A DNA stretch of 64,000 nucleotides from Streptomyces sp. SCL15-4 (lineage in GTDB: Bacteria; Actinomycetota; Actinomycetes; Streptomycetales; Streptomycetaceae), in the NCBI RefSeq assembly GCF_033366695.1, contig NZ_JAOBTQ010000001.1, positions 3,782,001 to 3,846,000 on the forward strand, given 5' to 3'. Below the pieces are notes generated by a model. The model was not told the origin of the DNA, searched no databases, and saw only the letters and a list, made by a program, of their open reading frames with translations. A program made the translations under genes and the position numbers. The first letter of the stretch is position 1; the number at the start of each line of letters is the position of its first letter. Positions 60,750 through 64,000 of this stretch are shown here, piece by piece.

Positions 60750-61109
60750 GTGGATCGTGTCGCGCTGCGCGGCCTCAAGGCCCGTGGGCACCACGGGGTG
60801 TTCCCCAAGGAGCGCGAGGAGGGCCAGACCTTCATCGTGGACCTCGTCCTCGGCTTGGACACCCGGCCGGCCGCGGCCGACGACGACCTGTCGAAGACCG
60901 TGCACTACGGCATCGTGGCCGAGGAGGTCGTGGCCGTGGTCGAGGGTGATCCGGTGGACCTCATCGAGACCCTCGCCGAGCGGATCGCCCGGACCTGCCT
61001 GAAGCACGAAGGGGTCGAGGAGGTCGAGGTGTGCGTCCACAAACCGGACGCGCCGATCACCGTCCCCTTCGACGACGTGACCGTCACCATCACCCGGAGC
61101 CGAGTATGA
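60750..61109 (+). CDS. folB: Dihydroneopterin aldolase
   Basis: Converts 7,8-dihydroneopterin to 6-hydroxymethyl-dihydropterin and glycolaldehyde. The 119-residue protein has the family signature LRGLKARGHHGVFPKEREEGQTFIVDL and HYGIVAEEVVAVVEGDPVDLIETLAERIA, ending VEVCVHKPDAPI. The Lys in the VHKP segment is a conserved catalytic residue. GTG at 60750 has AGGAG eight bases upstream; the in-phase frame from 60609 is too long. Its stop overlaps the folK start (ATGA). Confidence 0.95.
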   Translation: MDRVALRGLKARGHHGVFPKEREEGQTFIVDLVLGLDTRPAAADDDLSKTVHYGIVAEEVVAVVEGDPVDLIETLAERIARTCLKHEGVEEVEVCVHKPDAPITVPFDDVTVTITRSRV

Positions 61110-61717
61110 CCCGACCTTTCCGCCAGGGTCACAGCGACCCGACCGTCCAGCCGGTGCCCGCCTCGGTCGTCGAGACGGTGGACGCCGCCGACACGACCCT
61201 GCACAACCCCCAGTGGGCCGTGATCTCCCTCGGCTCCAACCTGGGCAACCGCCTGGAGACGCTCCAGGGGGCCGTGGACGCCCTGGAGGACACCCCGGGC
61301 GTCCGGGTGAAGGCCGTCTCGCCGGTGTACGAGACCGAGCCGTGGGGCGTCGAGCCCGGCAGCCAGCCGTCGTACTTCAACGCGGTCGTGGTGCTGAAGA
61401 CGACCCTGCCTCCCGCGTCCCTGCTGGAGCGGGCGCACGCCGTCGAAGAGGCCTTCCACCGCGTGCGCGACGAGCGCTGGGGCCCGCGCACCCTGGACGT
61501 CGACATCGTCGCCTACGCCGAGGTCACCTCGGACGACCCGCAGCTCACCCTGCCCCATCCGCGCGCCCACGAACGCGCCTTCGTGCTGGCGCCCTGGCAC
61601 GACGTGGACCCCGAGGCCAAGCTCCCCGGCCGCGGCGCGGTGGCCGAACTGCTGTCCGCGATCACCCGTGAGGGTGTGGCGCACCGCGGGGACCTGGAAC
61701 TCCGGCTGCCCGAGTAG
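61106..61717 (+). CDS. folK: Hydroxymethyl-dihydropterin pyrophosphokinase (HPPK)
   Basis: Transfers pyrophosphate from ATP to 6-hydroxymethyl-dihydropterin, giving the substrate of folP. The 203-residue protein begins with a nonconserved 30-residue tail, then AVISLGSNLGNRLETLQGAV, VSPVYETEPWGV, AHAVEEAFHRVRDERWGPRTLDVDIV (the HPPK signature) and LPHPRAHERAFVLAPW. All ligand residues for ATP and two magnesium ions appear present. It is translationally coupled to folB. Confidence 0.95.
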   Translation: MTRPFRQGHSDPTVQPVPASVVETVDAADTTLHNPQWAVISLGSNLGNRLETLQGAVDALEDTPGVRVKAVSPVYETEPWGVEPGSQPSYFNAVVVLKTTLPPASLLERAHAVEEAFHRVRDERWGPRTLDVDIVAYAEVTSDDPQLTLPHPRAHERAFVLAPWHDVDPEAKLPGRGAVAELLSAITREGVAHRGDLELRLPE

Positions 61718-61797
61718 TCGTTAAGGTCGAGACGGATCAAGTCGAGACCAAAGCGACCACCGTCCGGAAATGGTCCGGGGGAAACCGAAGGGACACC

Positions 61798-62286
61798 GTG
61801 AGAGAGCTGCGCATCAGGGTGCTGGCGGGCGTGTTCGTCGTGGCCGGCGTCCTGTCCTGGGCGGGCGCCCGCCTCTGGAACTCGATCGGGACCCTCCCGA
61901 GCGTCCCCCTGGCCGCCCCCGTGGTCCTCGCGCTGATCGCGGTGGTCCTGCTGTCGACGGCGCTCTCGCTGCGGGCCCGGCTGAAGGCCCAGCGCGAGCG
62001 CCGGCCCGGCGCCAAGGGCGTCGACCCGCTGATGGCCGCCCGTGCGGTCGTCTTCGGCCAGGCCAGCGCCCTGGTCGCGGCCCTCGTCGCCGGTATGTAC
62101 GGCGGCACGGGCGTCCTCCTGCTGGAGCTGCTGGACTTCCCCGCCCGCCGCGACCAGGCGATCTACGCCGGTTTCTCGGTGCTGGCCGGGCTCGCCGTGA
62201 TAGCGGCCGCGCTGTTCCTGGAGCGGATCTGCCGGCTCCCGGAGGACGACGACCAGAACCCGCCGGGAGCGGAGCCGGCGGCCTGA
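61798..62286 (+). CDS. DUF3180 membrane protein
   Basis: A 162-residue membrane protein with four hydrophobic segments (VLAGVFVVAGVLSWAGARLW, AAPVVLALIAVVLLSTALSL, ARAVVFGQASALVAALVAGMY and YAGFSVLAGLAVIAAALFLE). It fits the DUF3180 family, nearly always next to folK in actinobacteria; role unknown, perhaps linked to folate-cluster regulation or envelope. GTG at 61798 with AAGGGA upstream, 80 bp past folK. It ends 25 bp from the convergent folE. Confidence 0.9.
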   Translation: MRELRIRVLAGVFVVAGVLSWAGARLWNSIGTLPSVPLAAPVVLALIAVVLLSTALSLRARLKAQRERRPGAKGVDPLMAARAVVFGQASALVAALVAGMYGGTGVLLLELLDFPARRDQAIYAGFSVLAGLAVIAAALFLERICRLPEDDDQNPPGAEPAA

Positions 62287-62311
62287 GCCCCGGCCCCGCC
62301 CGGCGGCCGGG

Positions 62312-62917
62312 TCAGCGCGCCATGATCAGGCTCATGGCCTCGTTGCGCGTGGCGACGTGCCGCAGCTGACCGCGCACGGCGGACGTTATGGTCTTCGCGC
62401 CCGGCTTGCGGATGCCGCGCATCGACATGCACATGTGCTCGCACTCGACGACGACGATGACGCCCCGCGGCTCCAGCATCTCCATCAGCGAGTCCGCGAT
62501 CTGCGTGGTGAGGCGCTCCTGCACCTGCGGCCGGCGGGCGTAGACGTCGACCAGGCGGGCGAGCTTGGACAGTCCGGTGATCTTGCCGCTCTCGGAGGGG
62601 ATGTAGCCGACGTGGGCGACACCCCGGAACGGCACCAGGTGGTGCTCGCAGGTCGAGTACACCTCGATGTCCTTCACGAGGACCATCTCGTCGTGCCCGA
62701 GGTCGAACGTCGTCGTCAGGACGTCCTCCGGCCGCTGCCACAGACCGGCGAAGATCTCCCGGTAGGCCCGCGCGACCCGGGCCGGCGTCTCCCTGAGCCC
62801 CTCGCGGTCCGGGTCCTCGCCGACCGCGATCAGCAGCTCGCGTACGGCGTTCTCGGCGCGCTTCTCGTCGAATTCGCCGATGTGCCCCTCGCCGTCCAGC
62901 GTCACCGGGTCGGTCAT
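62312..62917 (-). CDS. folE: GTP cyclohydrolase I
   Basis: First step of folate (pterin) synthesis: GTP to 7,8-dihydroneopterin triphosphate and formate. The 201-residue protein has [48 protein letters not shown] (zinc ligands Cys and His), [26 protein letters not shown] and [14 protein letters not shown] (third zinc ligand). The type is the zinc-dependent FolE1. ATG at 62917 is preceded by GAGGAA. It is on the opposite strand from folP-folB-folK but in the same direction as ftsH, from which it is separated by a hairpin. Confidence 0.96.
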   Translation of the reverse strand: MTDPVTLDGEGHIGEFDEKRAENAVRELLIAVGEDPDREGLRETPARVARAYREIFAGLWQRPEDVLTTTFDLGHDEMVLVKDIEVYSTCEHHLVPFRGVAHVGYIPSESGKITGLSKLARLVDVYARRPQVQERLTTQIADSLMEMLEPRGVIVVVECEHMCMSMRGIRKPGAKTITSAVRGQLRHVATRNEAMSLIMAR

Positions 62918-62981
62918 CTGGTTCCTCGTTCCTGCGCCATGACGCGCGTGTGTCTCGCGTTCCGAAACTGCGGACATGCGA

Positions 62982-63023
62982 AATGCCGCGCCCCCAAGGC
63001 TAGAACCCGAGGGGCGCGGCATT
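62982..63023 (-). terminator. Hairpin between ftsH and folE
   Basis: A 13-bp perfect stem (AATGCCGCGCCCC and GGGGCGCGGCATT, 62982-62994 and 63011-63023), with only a short T run after it on the minus strand (CATTTCG). It should reduce read-through from ftsH into folE. Confidence 0.65.
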
Positions 63024-63051
63024 CATTCCGGGCCGTGTGTCCGGCGCGCGG

Positions 63052-64000
63052 TCAGCTCTCGGAGCGGTCCTCCGGGGTCTGCTCCGTCGCCGGGGCGGAC
63101 CCCGCCGCCGTCGACTTGGCGGTGCTGATCGACGCCGTGGCGCCGTTCGCGCCGTTGGTCAGTGCCAGCTCCTTCGGGGAGAGCACCGGCGGGCGGGTGG
63201 ACGGGGTGCGGCGGGAGGAACCGGTCCAGGCGGGCCGCGGCGGGCGCTTGACGATCGGGGCGAAGATCTCGGCGATCTCCTCCTTGCCCAGAGTCTCCCT
63301 CTCCAGCAGCTGGAGAACGAGATTGTCGAGCACGTCGCGGTTCTCGACCAGGATCTCCCAGGCCTCGTTGTGCGCGGTCTCGATGAGCTTCTTGACCTCT
63401 TCGTCGACCAGCGCGGCGACCTCTTCCGAGTAGTCCCGCTGGTGCGCCATCTCCCGGCCGAGGAACGGCTCGCTGTTGTCGCCGCCGAACTTGATCGCGC
63501 CGAGACGCTCGGTCATGCCGTACTGCGTGACCATCGCGCGGGCCAGGTTGGTGGCCTTCTCGATGTCGTTCGCGGCACCGGTGGTCGGGTCGTGGAAGAC
63601 CAGTTCCTCGGCCGCCCGGCCGCCCAGCATGTAGGCGAGCTGGTCGAGCATCTCGTTGCGGGTGGTCGAGTACTTGTCCTCGTCGGGCAGGACCATCGTG
63701 TAGCCGAGGGCACGGCCGCGGGACAGGATCGTGATCTTGTGGACCGGGTCGGCGTTCGGCGAGGCCGCCGCGACCAGGGCGTGACCGCCCTCGTGGTACG
63801 CGGTGATCTTCTTCTCCTTGTCCGACATGATCCGGGTCCGCTTCTGCGGGCCCGCGACCACGCGGTCGATCGCCTCGTCCAGCGCCTTGTTGTCGATCAG
63901 CTTCTGGTCGCCGCGGGCGGTGAGCAGCGCGGCCTCGTTCAGCACGTTGGCGAGGTCGGCGCCGGTCATGCCCGGGGTGCGGCGGGCCACGGCGGACAGG
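63052..64000 (-). CDS. ftsH: ATP-dependent zinc metalloprotease FtsH, C-terminal part
   Basis: The window holds about 316 C-terminal codons; the start lies beyond base 64000. The AAA lid region ([29 protein letters not shown]) leads into the peptidase domain with zinc motif HEGGH in [15 protein letters not shown], the third ligand segment [20 protein letters not shown], and the helical end. The C-terminal tail (about the last 65 residues) is Thr/Ser/Ala-rich, as in actinobacterial FtsH. FtsH degrades membrane and short-lived proteins at the inner membrane. Confidence 0.97.
   Translation of the reverse strand, partial: LSAVARRTPGMTGADLANVLNEAALLTARGDQKLIDNKALDEAIDRVVAGPQKRTRIMSDKEKKITAYHEGGHALVAAASPNADPVHKITILSRGRALGYTMVLPDEDKYSTTRNEMLDQLAYMLGGRAAEELVFHDPTTGAANDIEKATNLARAMVTQYGMTERLGAIKFGGDNSEPFLGREMAHQRDYSEEVAALVDEEVKKLIETAHNEAWEILVENRDVLDNLVLQLLERETLGKEEIAEIFAPIVKRPPRPAWTGSSRRTPSTRPPVLSPKELALTNGANGATASISTAKSTAAGSAPATEQTPEDRSES

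Overview
The window is a high-GC actinobacterial chromosome segment, almost certainly Streptomyces. The rRNA genes, codon use, GTG/TTG starts, 4-bp ATGA/GTGA gene overlaps and gene content all fit. The gene order (trpS, proC, ilvD, radA-disA, mutY, sigE-cseABC, clpC, lsr2, pan/nad genes, a nuoD paralogue, fol genes, ftsH) matches, from memory, the core region of Streptomyces coelicolor around SCO3334 to SCO3404. I see no insertion sequence, prophage, CRISPR array, tRNA gene or biosynthetic gene cluster. This is a conserved core region, not an island.

Layout. 1-5.9 kb: end of a HAD hydrolase gene, then a complete rRNA operon on the minus strand (16S, 23S, 5S, no spacer tRNA) with tandem promoter-like elements. 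6.1-7.3 kb: tryptophanyl-tRNA synthetase behind a Trp-Trp leader peptide and a classic four-segment attenuator. 7.4-19.8 kb: proC, a methyltransferase, small membrane and SH3 proteins, a Ser/Thr kinase with a PQQ-type propeller, ilvD, a TetR/TIM-barrel pair, a Ppx/GppA phosphatase, a Cys-rich unknown, and a large protein combining sigma-like, anti-sigma-like and BACON-like regions. 20-24.6 kb: radA, disA (c-di-AMP synthase), a membrane-anchored protein and mutY. 24.9-28.2 kb: the cell-envelope stress operon sigE-cseA-cseB-cseC. 28.6-39 kb: a divergent MFS/TetR pair with mirrored operators, an M23 peptidase, an acid phosphatase, clpC, lsr2, a GNAT, a BlaI-like regulator and small unknowns. 39.1-44.7 kb: a tightly overlapping cofactor operon on the minus strand (Rossmann/DUF2520-like, panC, nadB, nadC, coaX) for pantothenate/CoA and NAD. 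44.9-49.6 kb: a PLP lyase, a small protein divergent from an ArsR regulator over a 13-bp palindrome, and a NarL-type two-component system. 49.8-54 kb: a MidA/NDUFAF7-type methyltransferase tail-to-tail with a stand-alone NuoD paralogue, then two bacterial PH-domain membrane proteins. 54-59 kb: a coiled-coil membrane protein, an esterase and a DUF2156/lysyltransferase-like membrane protein. 59-64 kb: folP, an NTF2-like gene, folB, folK and a DUF3180 membrane protein on the plus strand, facing folE and the 3' part of ftsH on the minus strand.

Best leads. (1) A NuoD/49-kDa paralogue keeps the arginine that human NDUFAF7 methylates in NDUFS2, but has Trp at the conserved quinone-site Tyr; it sits beside an NDUFAF7-family methyltransferase. 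(2) A trp-attenuated TrpRS has Gln at position 9, where I recall Lys giving indolmycin resistance in the S. coelicolor TrpRS1. (3) One polypeptide joins sigma-like regions, a zinc-finger anti-sigma-like segment, a membrane helix and a BACON-like exterior. (4) Several clean regulatory palindromes are present (MFS/TetR, ArsR, a ClgR-like box at clpC). Family assignments rest on reading motifs; no search was run.
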